Origin: Bradyrhizobium sp. STM 3843
GTDB taxonomy: Bacteria; Pseudomonadota; Alphaproteobacteria; Rhizobiales; Xanthobacteraceae
Direction of reading: 5' to 3'
DNA: 34,511 nt
Assembly (NCBI RefSeq): GCF_000239815.1
Contig: NZ_CAFK01000175.1
Coordinates: 1 to 34,511, forward strand
The notes beneath the pieces are model-generated. The model had not been told where the DNA came from. It saw only the letters and a list, made by a program, of their open reading frames with translations, and did not search any database. The position numbers were made by a program, and so were the translations under genes. This document shows, in pieces, positions 15,895 through 25,383 of this stretch (position 1 is its first letter; every line of letters starts with the position of its first letter).

Positions 15895-18800
15895 ATGACA
15901 ATGACCTTTCATACCCAACAGGACGAGACCTCGGAGTGGCTGAACTATCTGCAGCCCGAGGGCCTCGTCGTCGGCGCCAATGTGCTGCGCGAGACCGGCG
16001 TCACCCCGATCCGTCAGACCCCGCTCGACACCGAGACGGCGGCGCGCGCGCTCCGTCTGGATCCCGAAGCACCGCGCGAGCAGGACCGGCTGTTTGAGCT
16101 GCAGGATCCCTGGAGCTTCTTCGAGCAGGTGCTCAACTGGCCGGCGAAGCTCGTCGCCGGCAGCCCGGGCGGGCCCGCTGTCGATCCGGCGCTGACCGTG
16201 ACGGTCCCGGAGCACGACACGCTGTTGTCGCCGGAGTACGCCCTGCTATGGAACGGCGCAACGCCCGAGGGCATTCCGGCGCAGGCGCTGGTCATGCTGC
16301 ATCCGAACCTCGACGCGGACGGCCGCAATCAGTTCGACCAGGGCGAGTGGGAGGCGACGCCGCATCAGCGGCTGGAGCGCCTCTTGCGCGAGAGCAATGT
16401 CGGTGTCGGCATCCTGGTCACGTGCAACGCGCTGCGGCTGATCTATGCGCCGCGCGGTGAAACCGCGGGCTGGCTCACCTGGCCGCTGGCCGCGCTCGGC
16501 CGCGTCGAGGGTCGGCCGATGCTGGCGGGCCTGAAGCTCTGCCTCGGCCGCAACGCGTTCTTCACCGGCGCGCCGGAGCAGCGGCTGCGCAAGCTGCTGG
16601 AGGCCTCGCGCGAGGCGCAGAATGCGGTCTCCGAGAAGCTCTCAGGCCAAGTATTAGGTGCGCTCTATGAGCTCTTGCGCGGCCTGCACCGCGCCGCGCC
16701 GGAGCAGATCGAGGCGCTAGCGTCCAGCGATCCGCATCATCTCTATGACGGCTTGCTCACGCTGCTGATGCGGCTCGTGTTCCTGCTCTATGCCGAGGAC
16801 CGCGACCTCTTGCCGTCCTCGACCGATCCGCAGCTGAAGCAGCTGTGGGACACCGGCTATTCGATCAAGACGCTGTATGCACGGCTGCTGGTCGACGAGG
16901 CGCTGAACCCCGACACGATGGACGAGCGCCGCGGCGGCTGGGGCCAACTGCTTGCCGTGTTCCGGCTGATCCATGGCGGCCACCCGCATTGGGTGACCGG
17001 CCGCGGCGGCAAGCTGTTCGATCCTGACGCTTTTCCGTTCCTCGAAGGCCGCGCCCGCGGCAGCGCCCGCACCGAGGCGGCGATCCTGCCGGTCTCCGAC
17101 GGCACCATCCTGCGCATCCTCCATGGCCTGATGACCATCGAGGGCAGGGGCCTGTCGGGCGAGCGTATCCGCGAGCGACTGTCCTATCGCTCGCTAGACG
17201 TCGAATCGATCGGCTCGGTCTACGAGACCGTGATGGGGTTTACCGCCTCGCGCGCCACCGAGCGCATGATCGCGCTGCGCGACGAGAAGAAGCTGCCGAA
17301 CTTCACCGGTCTCGACACCTTGCTGGCCGAGGGGCCGGGCGACCGGCAGAAATGGCTGAAGGAGCACGGCATCAAGCTCTCGGCGAAGCAGGCCAAGGGC
17401 GTCAAGGATGCCAAGGATGTCGCCGCGCTGATCGAGGCATTCGGTTCGCTGGTCGATGAGCGCGCCTCGCCGAAGGCCGTCCCCGTCGGCCAGGGCGCCC
17501 CCTATCTGCAGCCAACCGAGGAGCGCCGCCGCTCCGGATCGCACTACACGCCCCGCTCCCTCACCGAACCGATTGTGCGTCACGCGCTGGAGCCGGCCTT
17601 CGCACGGCTCGGGCCAGACGCGTCTCCGGAAGCGGTGCTTTCGCTGAAGGTGTGTGATCCCGCCTGCGGCTCCGGCGCCTTCCTCGTCGAAGCCTGCCGC
17701 CAGATCGGCGCCCGGCTGGAGCAGGCCTGGAACATGTACGGCGCGGAGAAGCCGAAGATCCCGGCGGATGAGGACGAGGCCCTGCATGCGCGGCGCCTGG
17801 TGGCGCAGAAATGCCTGTACGGCGTCGACCGCAATCCGATGGCGGTCGATCTCGCACGGCTGTCGCTGTGGCTGGCCACGCTCGCACGCGATCACGAGTT
17901 CACGTTTCTGGATCACGCGCTGAAGGCCGGCGACAGTCTCGTCGGGCTGACGCGCGCGCAGATCCAGGCCGTGCATTGGGATCCGTCCAAGCCGGGCCTG
18001 CCGTTGTTTCGGGAGACGATCGAGAACGCGGTGGTGCGAGCGTTCGAAGGGCGCGAGGCGATTCGTAACGCGGACGATGGTGTGTTGATTGCTGCGCAAG
18101 CGGCGCGCTATTCGCGAGTTGTCGAAGCGAGCGAGCCGGCACGGATTGGTGGCGATGCCGTCATTGCAGCGCACTTTTCGGCCGATAAGTCAAATGCACG
18201 CGAACAGGAGCGTCAGACTGTCGAGAGCTGGATTGCGTCGCAACCCTTGAGATGGGATCTGCTGCGTGACAAAGGAGGAGCATTCCGAACGAAATTAGGA
18301 TGGCGGCCGTTCCACTGGGAGATTGAGTTTCCAGAGGTATTTGTCCGCGACAATCCAGGGTTCGACGCCATTATTGGCAATCCGCCCTTCGCGGGAAAAA
18401 CTACGATCTCCTACGCATCCGGCCCTCGTTATGTTCCGTGGCTGCAGACGTTGCACCAGGGCGCTCATGGCAATGCCGATCTTGTAGCCCACTTCTTCCG
18501 TCGTGCATTTGGCTTACTTCGTACTGGGGGCGCATTTGGCCTTATTGCGACAAACACGATCGGACAGGGAGATACGCGCTCGGCAGGTCTGGAGATGATC
18601 TTGCGGCAAGGCGGCCACATCTTTCGGGCAACAAAGCGTTTTCAGTGGCCGAACGAGGGAGCCGCAGTTGTCGTATCGATTGTCCATGTCCAGAAATTGG
18701 GCGACGCGATTTCGCCAGTGCTTAATGATCAGCGCGTAGCTCGAATTTCTGCCTATCTTGCAGCTGGAACACTAGACGGGGCACCCAGTCGGCTAACATC

Positions 18801-19869
18801 CAACTTAGGGATCGCGTACAACGGTACGAAAATTTACGGTCAAGGATTTCTATTCACTGATAGCGATTCGAATGCAACGTCCTTGGCCGAAATGGCGAAG
18901 CTCCTCAGGGAGCATCCAAACTACGAGCAATTCATCAAGCCCTATATCGGCGGCGAGGATGTGAACACAACATCACAGATTGAGCCCCAGAGATTTGCTA
19001 TCAATATTACGGATTTCACACTCTCCGAAGCTGAACGAGCAGTACCTCACCTGCTGAAAATAGTTCGTGAGAAGGTCCTTCCTGAGCGCTTAAAGACGAA
19101 AGATACTGCTGACGGACGTATCCTGAAGAGAGATTGGTGGCGCTTTTTTCGTCCGAAGGCGGAGCTTTATGACGCGGTACGACGAAGGGGCGGAGCTATC
19201 TTGATACCTGAAACGTCGCCCCATTTGGTGGTCGCTCCGTTCATTCGGGAAGCGATTTTTTCACATGCACTGAAGGTGCTAGCATTCAGGGGACTGGCAC
19301 CGTTTTCTGTTCTGCAGTCTCGTGCTCATGAAGTTTGGGCGCGCTTCTTCTCGTCTACCCTTGAGGATCGTCTCCGATATGCGCCGTCGGACTGTTTCGA
19401 GACCTTCCCGTTTCCGTTCGGCTACGAAACCGACGATTTTCTCGAAGCCGCCGGGCGAAACTATCAAGACCACCGCGCTGCGTTGATGGTCGCGGCGAAC
19501 GAGGGCATGACCAAGACCTACAATCATTTCCACGATGCGGAAGACCGCAGCGCCGCCATCCAGACTCTACGCGATCTGCACGACGCCATGGATCGCGCCG
19601 TGCTGCGCGCCTATGGCTGGCACGACCTCGCAGACGAATTGCGCCCCGTCTTCCTCACCGAAGAGACCGAGGACGATCACACCTATCAGGGCCGCTACTT
19701 CTGGCCCGCCGATCAGCGTGACCGCGTACTGGCCCGCCTGCTGGCGCTCAATGCCGAGCGGCATGCTGAAGAGATGGCAGCCGGACGGGCCCCTACCGCG
19801 CAGGAGTCCGATGAAGAAGCCGACGGGCTGGAGGATGCAGGCGCCGGTCCGCTGTTCGAGCGCGATTGA
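15895..19869 (+). CDS. drmMI: DrmMI, DISARM N6-adenine DNA methyltransferase
   Basis: This 1324-residue protein should methylate adenine in host DNA, marking self for DISARM. Motif I is DPACGSGAFL from D588 and the catalytic motif IV is NPPF at 829-832, the order of the gamma-class N6-adenine methylases related to Eco57I and PglX/BrxX. Residues 1-550 form a long N-terminal region including a helical part (YELLRGLHRAAPEQIEALAS). Residues about 720-1165 include the catalytic motif and the expected target-recognition domain; their DNA (about 18060-19390) is clearly less GC-rich than both flanks. The start ATG at 15895 comes two bases after the drmD stop, so translation is probably coupled. The frame is intact. 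drmA follows after 92 bases. Confidence 0.9.
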   Translation: MTMTFHTQQDETSEWLNYLQPEGLVVGANVLRETGVTPIRQTPLDTETAARALRLDPEAPREQDRLFELQDPWSFFEQVLNWPAKLVAGSPGGPAVDPALTVTVPEHDTLLSPEYALLWNGATPEGIPAQALVMLHPNLDADGRNQFDQGEWEATPHQRLERLLRESNVGVGILVTCNALRLIYAPRGETAGWLTWPLAALGRVEGRPMLAGLKLCLGRNAFFTGAPEQRLRKLLEASREAQNAVSEKLSGQVLGALYELLRGLHRAAPEQIEALASSDPHHLYDGLLTLLMRLVFLLYAEDRDLLPSSTDPQLKQLWDTGYSIKTLYARLLVDEALNPDTMDERRGGWGQLLAVFRLIHGGHPHWVTGRGGKLFDPDAFPFLEGRARGSARTEAAILPVSDGTILRILHGLMTIEGRGLSGERIRERLSYRSLDVESIGSVYETVMGFTASRATERMIALRDEKKLPNFTGLDTLLAEGPGDRQKWLKEHGIKLSAKQAKGVKDAKDVAALIEAFGSLVDERASPKAVPVGQGAPYLQPTEERRRSGSHYTPRSLTEPIVRHALEPAFARLGPDASPEAVLSLKVCDPACGSGAFLVEACRQIGARLEQAWNMYGAEKPKIPADEDEALHARRLVAQKCLYGVDRNPMAVDLARLSLWLATLARDHEFTFLDHALKAGDSLVGLTRAQIQAVHWDPSKPGLPLFRETIENAVVRAFEGREAIRNADDGVLIAAQAARYSRVVEASEPARIGGDAVIAAHFSADKSNAREQERQTVESWIASQPLRWDLLRDKGGAFRTKLGWRPFHWEIEFPEVFVRDNPGFDAIIGNPPFAGKTTISYASGPRYVPWLQTLHQGAHGNADLVAHFFRRAFGLLRTGGAFGLIATNTIGQGDTRSAGLEMILRQGGHIFRATKRFQWPNEGAAVVVSIVHVQKLGDAISPVLNDQRVARISAYLAAGTLDGAPSRLTSNLGIAYNGTKIYGQGFLFTDSDSNATSLAEMAKLLREHPNYEQFIKPYIGGEDVNTTSQIEPQRFAINITDFTLSEAERAVPHLLKIVREKVLPERLKTKDTADGRILKRDWWRFFRPKAELYDAVRRRGGAILIPETSPHLVVAPFIREAIFSHALKVLAFRGLAPFSVLQSRAHEVWARFFSSTLEDRLRYAPSDCFETFPFPFGYETDDFLEAAGRNYQDHRAALMVAANEGMTKTYNHFHDAEDRSAAIQTLRDLHDAMDRAVLRAYGWHDLADELRPVFLTEETEDDHTYQGRYFWPADQRDRVLARLLALNAERHAEEMAAGRAPTAQESDEEADGLEDAGAGPLFERD

Positions 19870-19961
19870 GCCTGCAGGCCGGCTAAACCGCTGATTGCTA
19901 TCCGCGACCGGGATGATAAGGCTTGCAGGTTCAAGCCGTTGATTGAGATGTTGGGGGACGC

Positions 19962-22900
19962 ATGACCACAGCGGAGCCGACGCCGCCACAGCAGGGGCCG
20001 ACCGACCGGCTCTCGGGCCTGCCGAAGCCTACGACGCCGGTGGCGGTGCGCGAGCGGCTGGTCGATCTGCTGCGCCGCGATCTGGTCGGGCCGCATCCCG
20101 ACCTCGATCCGGACCTCGCGCGCGAGGTGATCGCAGGCGTCGCGCCCGCAACCTGGTATCTGACCGGCTTTCTCGGGCCCAAGCGCGACACTGGCGCGGC
20201 GAAGACGGAGGCGAGCGCGGATGCCGAGGTTGCGGCAGAACAGGCGGCCGAGGATCTGCTCGACGCCCAGCGCGGCAGTGAGAGTCTGTCGGAGGTGACG
20301 CAAGGCAAGGGCGTTGCCCCGGATGAGGGGCAGCCGGAATCGCCGCCGGTGCGCTCGTTCCAGCCATCTTCGATCGGGCTCACCGTGCTGCTGCCGCGCG
20401 ACGCCAGGCAGCTGCAGGTGCGGGTGAGCTGGGGCGACTATGTCACCGAGCCCCGGCTGGACGATGCCGTGTTTCTCGAAGCAGCGCGCGAGATCGCCCA
20501 GGCGCGGGGCGAAGTTCCGAAAGCACCATCGCGGCAGACGCTGGACTGGCGTCGCATTCCGCGCGAGGAAACCGTTGACATCACCATCCGGCGCGGTGAC
20601 GTGCCGCAGCGGATCGTGATCCCCGACAGCGCCGCGCCGATGGCGATTGGCGGCGGGCTCGAGCTCGTGGTGTCAGCGCGCGAGATCGAGACGGCCGATA
20701 TCGACGGCGTCAAGCGCGAACTGCTCGCCGTCTCGGTGTTCCTGGTCAATGCACGGCCGCAGACCATCCGCTTCCGCGACATCGCGTTCTGCTTCCAGGC
20801 CCGGCTGCAGCTCGATTTCGCCGCAGGTTTCGAGCGCCGCGACGACCGTGCCTCCTACGACTCCGACGAGGCCGACGAGCGGCTCGCCGACCTGCATTAC
20901 CACGACGTCTGCTCCTATGCGGTCGGCCACAACACGTCGGGCGACTGGAGCGCGCCGGACGGCGACGGGCGCGTGACCACCGTATTCACCAATCCGCTGC
21001 CGGTGCAGGAGGTGGAGAGGCTCGGCGCCGATATCGACCTAGCGGGTGTCGAGCGCTCCATGGCCGCGCTGGCCAAAGCCGCAGACGATGCCGGCACGCT
21101 GCAGGCCGCGCTGTCGGGTCTTCCGATCGCTTACGAAGCCTGGGCGAAACGGCAGGCGGACCTCGTTGCCGGCATCGACGGCAAGCGCCGCCGCGAGATC
21201 GCGAACAAATGCCTGGAGGACATTGCGATCGCCCGCGGGCGCATCGCTTCCGGACTGGGACGGCTACAGAGCGATCCGCTGAGCCGCGAGGCGTTCGGCA
21301 TCATGAACCGGGTGATGGAGCGAGCCAACCGGCAGCGCAGCGCCGCCAACAACAAGAAGCCGCTGGATCAGCAGAAGGCGCCGACATGGCGGCTGTTCCA
21401 GCTGGCCTTCATCCTGCTCAACCTCGACGGTCTGGTCGATCCTGTTCATGCCGACCGGCCGATCGTGGATCTCCTGTTCTTCCCAACCGGCGGCGGCAAG
21501 ACCGAGGCCTATCTCGGCCTCGCCGCCTTTGCGATCGCACGCCGCCGGCTGAACAATCCAGGCCTTGCCGGAGCAGGGCTGTCGGTGGTGATGCGCTACA
21601 CCTTGCGCCTGCTCACGCTGGATCAGTTGCAACGTGCGGCAGGGCTCGTCTGCGCGCTGGAACTGGAGCGCAAGGAGAAGAAGCGCCTCGGCGATTGGCC
21701 GATCGAAATCGGCCTGTGGGTCGGCGGCGGCGCCACGCCGAATAACCTCGGCAGTTCCCAGAACAGGAAAGAGAACACGGCCGTTTACTGGCTGGAGCAG
21801 TACAAGAAAGGCAAGGGCCCGGCACCGGCGCCGCTGAAGAACTGCCCATGGTGCGGCGGCGAGCTGACGAAGGAAGCGTTCGCGCTGCAGCCCACCGCGG
21901 CGAACCCGCGGCGGTTGGACCTGCGCTGCTACGAGATCGACTGCGCCTTCTCCAGCGACAGCCGACTGCCGATCGTGGTCGTCGACGAGGAGATCTACCA
22001 GCGCCTGCCGGCGTTCATGATCGCCACCGTCGACAAATTCGCCAACGTGCCCTGGGAGGGCCGGGCCGGTGCCTTCTTCGGCCATGTCGAGCGCAGCGAT
22101 GCGAGCGGCTTCTATGGCGCCGCCGAGCCGGGCGGCACCAAGTTGCCGGCCGAGCTGCGGCCGATCGACCTCATCATCCAGGACGAGCTGCATCTCATCT
22201 CCGGGCCGCTCGGCACCGTCGCCGGGCTCTATGAGACCGCGTTCGATCTCTTGGCCGCGCGCAAGATCAATGGCGAATGGCGCGGGCCGAAGATCGTCGC
22301 CTCGACCGCGACCGTGCGGCGCGCCGAGACCCAGATCCGCAATCTGTTCGGCCGGGACCGCACCGCGATCTTCCCGCCGCCGGGCATCGGCCGCGACGAC
22401 TCGTTTTTCGCTAAGGCCGATCGCGCGACGCCATCGCGGCTCTATCTCGGCATCGCCTCGCCGGGCCGCGGTCCGAAGCTGGTGTTCTTGCGCGCGCTGC
22501 AGACTTTGCTGTCGGGGGCCGCGGCCCTGTCGCGGGGCGGCAAGGATGATCCCGCCGATCCGTATCTGACGGCGCTGTGCTACTTCAACGCGCTGCGCGA
22601 GCTCGGCGGCGCCCGCCGCATCGTCGACGACGAGGTGCGGGCGCATCTGACCAATTACGGCCGGATGCGCGTCCGCCGCGAGCCCGCAGGTCAGCCATTT
22701 GCCGATCGCGTGCTGCGCGAGATCCAGGAGCTGACGTCGCGCTATTCGACCGACCAGGTCTCCGAGGCTCGGGCGCGGCTCGGGCTTGCGGTGTCCGACA
22801 AGAACGCCGTCGATGTCGCGATGGCCACCAACATGATCTCGGTCGGTCTCGACATCGGCCGGCTCGGGCTGATGGTGGTGCAGGGCCAGCCGAAGACGGC

Positions 22901-23507
22901 GGCCGAATACATCCAGGCGACCTCGCGCGTAGGCCGCGAGGGCGACAAGCCCGGCCTGGTCGTCACCCTGCTCAACATCCATAAGCCGCGCGACCGGACG
23001 CATTACGAGCAGTTCCGCGCCTTCCACCAGAGCTTCTATCGAGCCGTCGAGGCCACCAGCGTCACCCCGTTCGCGCCGCGTGCGCTCGATCGGGCGCTGG
23101 CCGCAACCCTCGTGGCGGGGCTGCGCCACGTCACGCCGAGCCTGACGCCGAACAAGGCAGTCGACAAGGTGGCGGGCGAGCCGACCGCCTACAAGCGCGT
23201 ACGCGACGTGATCGAGGCCAAGATGCAGGTGGCGGAGGAGGACAGCGCCTCGATCGCGCGCTGCCTCGCGCGGCTCGACGAGCTGGAGGCTGCCTGGATC
23301 AGAATCGCGGAAAAGCAGACCCGCAACGGTGACGAGTTCGCCTATGCCGGCCAGCAGCCGGTGCGGCGGCTGTTGCAGGACCCGTTCGATCAGCAGCCCA
23401 ACATGGACAAGGAGCGGGAATGGTTCGTCGCCGGCCGCTCGATGCGCGACACCGAACCCGTCTCGCTGCTGAAGCTCAGGAAGCCCGACGGCAGCATTCT
23501 CGGATAG
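19962..23507 (+). CDS. drmA: DrmA, DISARM helicase
   Basis: DrmA is the core DISARM helicase, which with DrmB forms the DNA-loading complex. The protein has 1181 residues. Walker A is FPTGGGKTEAYLGL (FPTGGGKT from residue 507, K513). The DEAD-type box is DELH at 741-744. Lobe 2 has SVGLDIGRLG and motif VI SRVGR at 988-992. A four-Cys insert (C628, C631, C656, C661; CPWC and CYEIDC) probably binds zinc. Residues 1-500 form the long N-terminal part typical of DrmA. GGGGGAC lies just before the ATG. The frame is intact and codon use is GC-rich throughout. drmB begins ten bases after the stop. A 755-codon minus-strand frame over this gene is a shadow. Confidence 0.92.
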   Translation: MTTAEPTPPQQGPTDRLSGLPKPTTPVAVRERLVDLLRRDLVGPHPDLDPDLAREVIAGVAPATWYLTGFLGPKRDTGAAKTEASADAEVAAEQAAEDLLDAQRGSESLSEVTQGKGVAPDEGQPESPPVRSFQPSSIGLTVLLPRDARQLQVRVSWGDYVTEPRLDDAVFLEAAREIAQARGEVPKAPSRQTLDWRRIPREETVDITIRRGDVPQRIVIPDSAAPMAIGGGLELVVSAREIETADIDGVKRELLAVSVFLVNARPQTIRFRDIAFCFQARLQLDFAAGFERRDDRASYDSDEADERLADLHYHDVCSYAVGHNTSGDWSAPDGDGRVTTVFTNPLPVQEVERLGADIDLAGVERSMAALAKAADDAGTLQAALSGLPIAYEAWAKRQADLVAGIDGKRRREIANKCLEDIAIARGRIASGLGRLQSDPLSREAFGIMNRVMERANRQRSAANNKKPLDQQKAPTWRLFQLAFILLNLDGLVDPVHADRPIVDLLFFPTGGGKTEAYLGLAAFAIARRRLNNPGLAGAGLSVVMRYTLRLLTLDQLQRAAGLVCALELERKEKKRLGDWPIEIGLWVGGGATPNNLGSSQNRKENTAVYWLEQYKKGKGPAPAPLKNCPWCGGELTKEAFALQPTAANPRRLDLRCYEIDCAFSSDSRLPIVVVDEEIYQRLPAFMIATVDKFANVPWEGRAGAFFGHVERSDASGFYGAAEPGGTKLPAELRPIDLIIQDELHLISGPLGTVAGLYETAFDLLAARKINGEWRGPKIVASTATVRRAETQIRNLFGRDRTAIFPPPGIGRDDSFFAKADRATPSRLYLGIASPGRGPKLVFLRALQTLLSGAAALSRGGKDDPADPYLTALCYFNALRELGGARRIVDDEVRAHLTNYGRMRVRREPAGQPFADRVLREIQELTSRYSTDQVSEARARLGLAVSDKNAVDVAMATNMISVGLDIGRLGLMVVQGQPKTAAEYIQATSRVGREGDKPGLVVTLLNIHKPRDRTHYEQFRAFHQSFYRAVEATSVTPFAPRALDRALAATLVAGLRHVTPSLTPNKAVDKVAGEPTAYKRVRDVIEAKMQVAEEDSASIARCLARLDELEAAWIRIAEKQTRNGDEFAYAGQQPVRRLLQDPFDQQPNMDKEREWFVAGRSMRDTEPVSLLKLRKPDGSILG

Positions 23508-23517
23508 TGGACGTTTC

Positions 23518-25383
23518 ATGGCCGACATCACTCAGAACTTCAGCCAGCTGCTGCTGACCTATGGCCCCGGTGCCATGATGGACATGCCGGACAATGCCGT
23601 GGTCATCGGCGGCCTCCAGGACTGGGACTACAAGGGCTCGAACTGGAAGCCGGTCGAGGAGGAGCGCCTGGTGGCGCTGTTGAAGCAGCAGCTCGGTACC
23701 AAGCTGAGCCCGACGTTCTCTGGCCTGCGGCATCCGCCGATGTTTGACGAGGAGCGCCGCGACAGCAACGCGCCCGGCGTCGGCGTGCGGCTGTTTCCCA
23801 GCTGGTTCCTGGTCAACGAGGCGCCGTCGAACGGCACGGCGGTGGTGCCGGCCGGGGCCAGTCCCGGCAGCGAGAAACGCCGCCGCATGGTGGAGTTCTC
23901 CGAGCTCGACGTTACTGCCGGTGGCAAGCTGTCCTATACCGGCTCCGGCAGTAAGATCGGCGTCAACCCGATCCGTTTCGTCGGCGCCTGCACCAAGGGC
24001 CATCTGCAGGACATCGCCTGGCGCTATCTGACCCACCGCGGCAAGGACCAATCCTGCCGCAAGCCGCTGTTCTGGGTCGAGCGCGGCGTCAGCTCCGATC
24101 CCTCCGACATCTCGGTGCAATGCACCTGCGGCGCCTCGATCAGCATGGCTGACCTCTACAAGCCGCAGTTTCTCGGCAAATGCGATTGCCATAGTCCATG
24201 GCTTACGCCGCGGCGCGATGCGAACGAGCAATGCAATGAGGATCTGCGGCTGCTGCCCCGGTCGGCGACCAACACCTACTTTGCGCAGACGGTGACGGTG
24301 ATCTCGCTGACCAAGTCGAACGACAGGCTGCGGCAGACGATCGCGGAGAACAAGACGGCACTTGATAGCATCCGCACTGTTCCGAACTTCATCGCTTTCT
24401 TGAGGGCTTTCCCACAGCTCAAGGACGCCTTTAAGGACTTTTCCGATGAGGAGATCCTGCAGGCGCTGAACAGCGACGACGGCTCCGGCGCCAATCCGAG
24501 CGCGCATCCGCACATCGCCGAGTTCGACATGATGGCAACCGGCGCGCCTGTGATCGGCAGCGATAGTGCCGGATCGTTCTTCTACGGCGAGACGCTGCCG
24601 CGCGACGCCCTCAATCTGCAGGCCCCCTGGGATACATTCCTGCAGGCCGTGGTGCGGGTTCACCGCCTGCGCGAGGTGACGTGTCTGTACGGCTTCACCC
24701 GCCTGGAGCCGCCACCGACCCCGGCCGAAAGCGAACTCGATGAGATCCAGCTTGCCGTGGGCGGCGCCGACCTCGCCCGCAACGTCGAATGGCTGCCTGC
24801 GATCGAGCAGCTCGGCGAGGGCATCTTCCTGCACGTCGCGCCCGACTTCATCCACCAGTGGCTCAAGGCCGACCCAACTGTCGCCAAAGCGGCGAACCTG
24901 CGCGAGCGCGAACGCCGCGACGCCGCCCGCTTCAACCGAGAGCCCAAGCACCGCGGCATCGCCTATTGGGCGCTGCACTCGCTGTCGCACGCTTTTATGG
25001 CCGAGCTCGCGCTCGAATGCGGCTATCCGCTGTCGTCGCTAAAGGAGCGCATCTATTCCACCGGCCCCGCCCAAGCCGATCGCTTCGGCATCCTGATCTA
25101 CACCTCCACCGCCGGTGGCCAGGGCACCCTCGGCGGCCTCAGCCACATGGCCGAACGCGCCGGCGATCTCCTGGCCCGCGCTACCCGCCGCCTCGCCCTC
25201 TGCTCCAACGACCCGATTTGCGCGGAGCACAGCGAGGGAAGCGAGGAATATCCGCTGCAAGGTGCCGCATGCCATGCCTGCCTGCTAGTACCGGAGACGT
25301 CTTGCGAGGCGCGAAATACGCGGCTCGATCGAGGTCTGCTGACTAAAACGGTCCTAGGTGACGGATTTCCGTTGTTGGGTTGA
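23518..25383 (+). CDS. drmB: DrmB, DISARM DUF1998 protein
   Basis: DrmB partners DrmA in the core DISARM complex. The protein has 621 residues. The DUF1998 region is clear: HSLSHAFMAELALECGYPLS from H487, then YTSTAGGQGTLGGLSHMAE. Cys-rich pieces probably bind zinc: CTKGH from C158, CTCG and KCDCH in the next 70 residues, and a C-terminal cluster CSNDPIC from C562 with CHAC and a final Cys. The N-terminus (NFSQLLLTYGPGAMMDMPDN) is the typical DrmB opening. The start is ten bases after drmA. Its TGA overlaps the TTG of the next gene (TTGA), suggesting that the GIY-YIG protein is translated with it. No drmC follows. Confidence 0.92.
   Translation: MADITQNFSQLLLTYGPGAMMDMPDNAVVIGGLQDWDYKGSNWKPVEEERLVALLKQQLGTKLSPTFSGLRHPPMFDEERRDSNAPGVGVRLFPSWFLVNEAPSNGTAVVPAGASPGSEKRRRMVEFSELDVTAGGKLSYTGSGSKIGVNPIRFVGACTKGHLQDIAWRYLTHRGKDQSCRKPLFWVERGVSSDPSDISVQCTCGASISMADLYKPQFLGKCDCHSPWLTPRRDANEQCNEDLRLLPRSATNTYFAQTVTVISLTKSNDRLRQTIAENKTALDSIRTVPNFIAFLRAFPQLKDAFKDFSDEEILQALNSDDGSGANPSAHPHIAEFDMMATGAPVIGSDSAGSFFYGETLPRDALNLQAPWDTFLQAVVRVHRLREVTCLYGFTRLEPPPTPAESELDEIQLAVGGADLARNVEWLPAIEQLGEGIFLHVAPDFIHQWLKADPTVAKAANLRERERRDAARFNREPKHRGIAYWALHSLSHAFMAELALECGYPLSSLKERIYSTGPAQADRFGILIYTSTAGGQGTLGGLSHMAERAGDLLARATRRLALCSNDPICAEHSEGSEEYPLQGAACHACLLVPETSCEARNTRLDRGLLTKTVLGDGFPLLG

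Noticed and set aside
21264..23531. 755-codon open frame on the minus strand over drmA
   Set aside because: It is the antisense shadow of a GC-rich gene. Its translation is rich in Arg, Gln, His and Asp without any domain, whereas the plus strand shows clear helicase motifs.
23476..24990. 504-codon open frame on the minus strand over drmB
   Set aside because: Shadow of drmB, with no recognisable motif.
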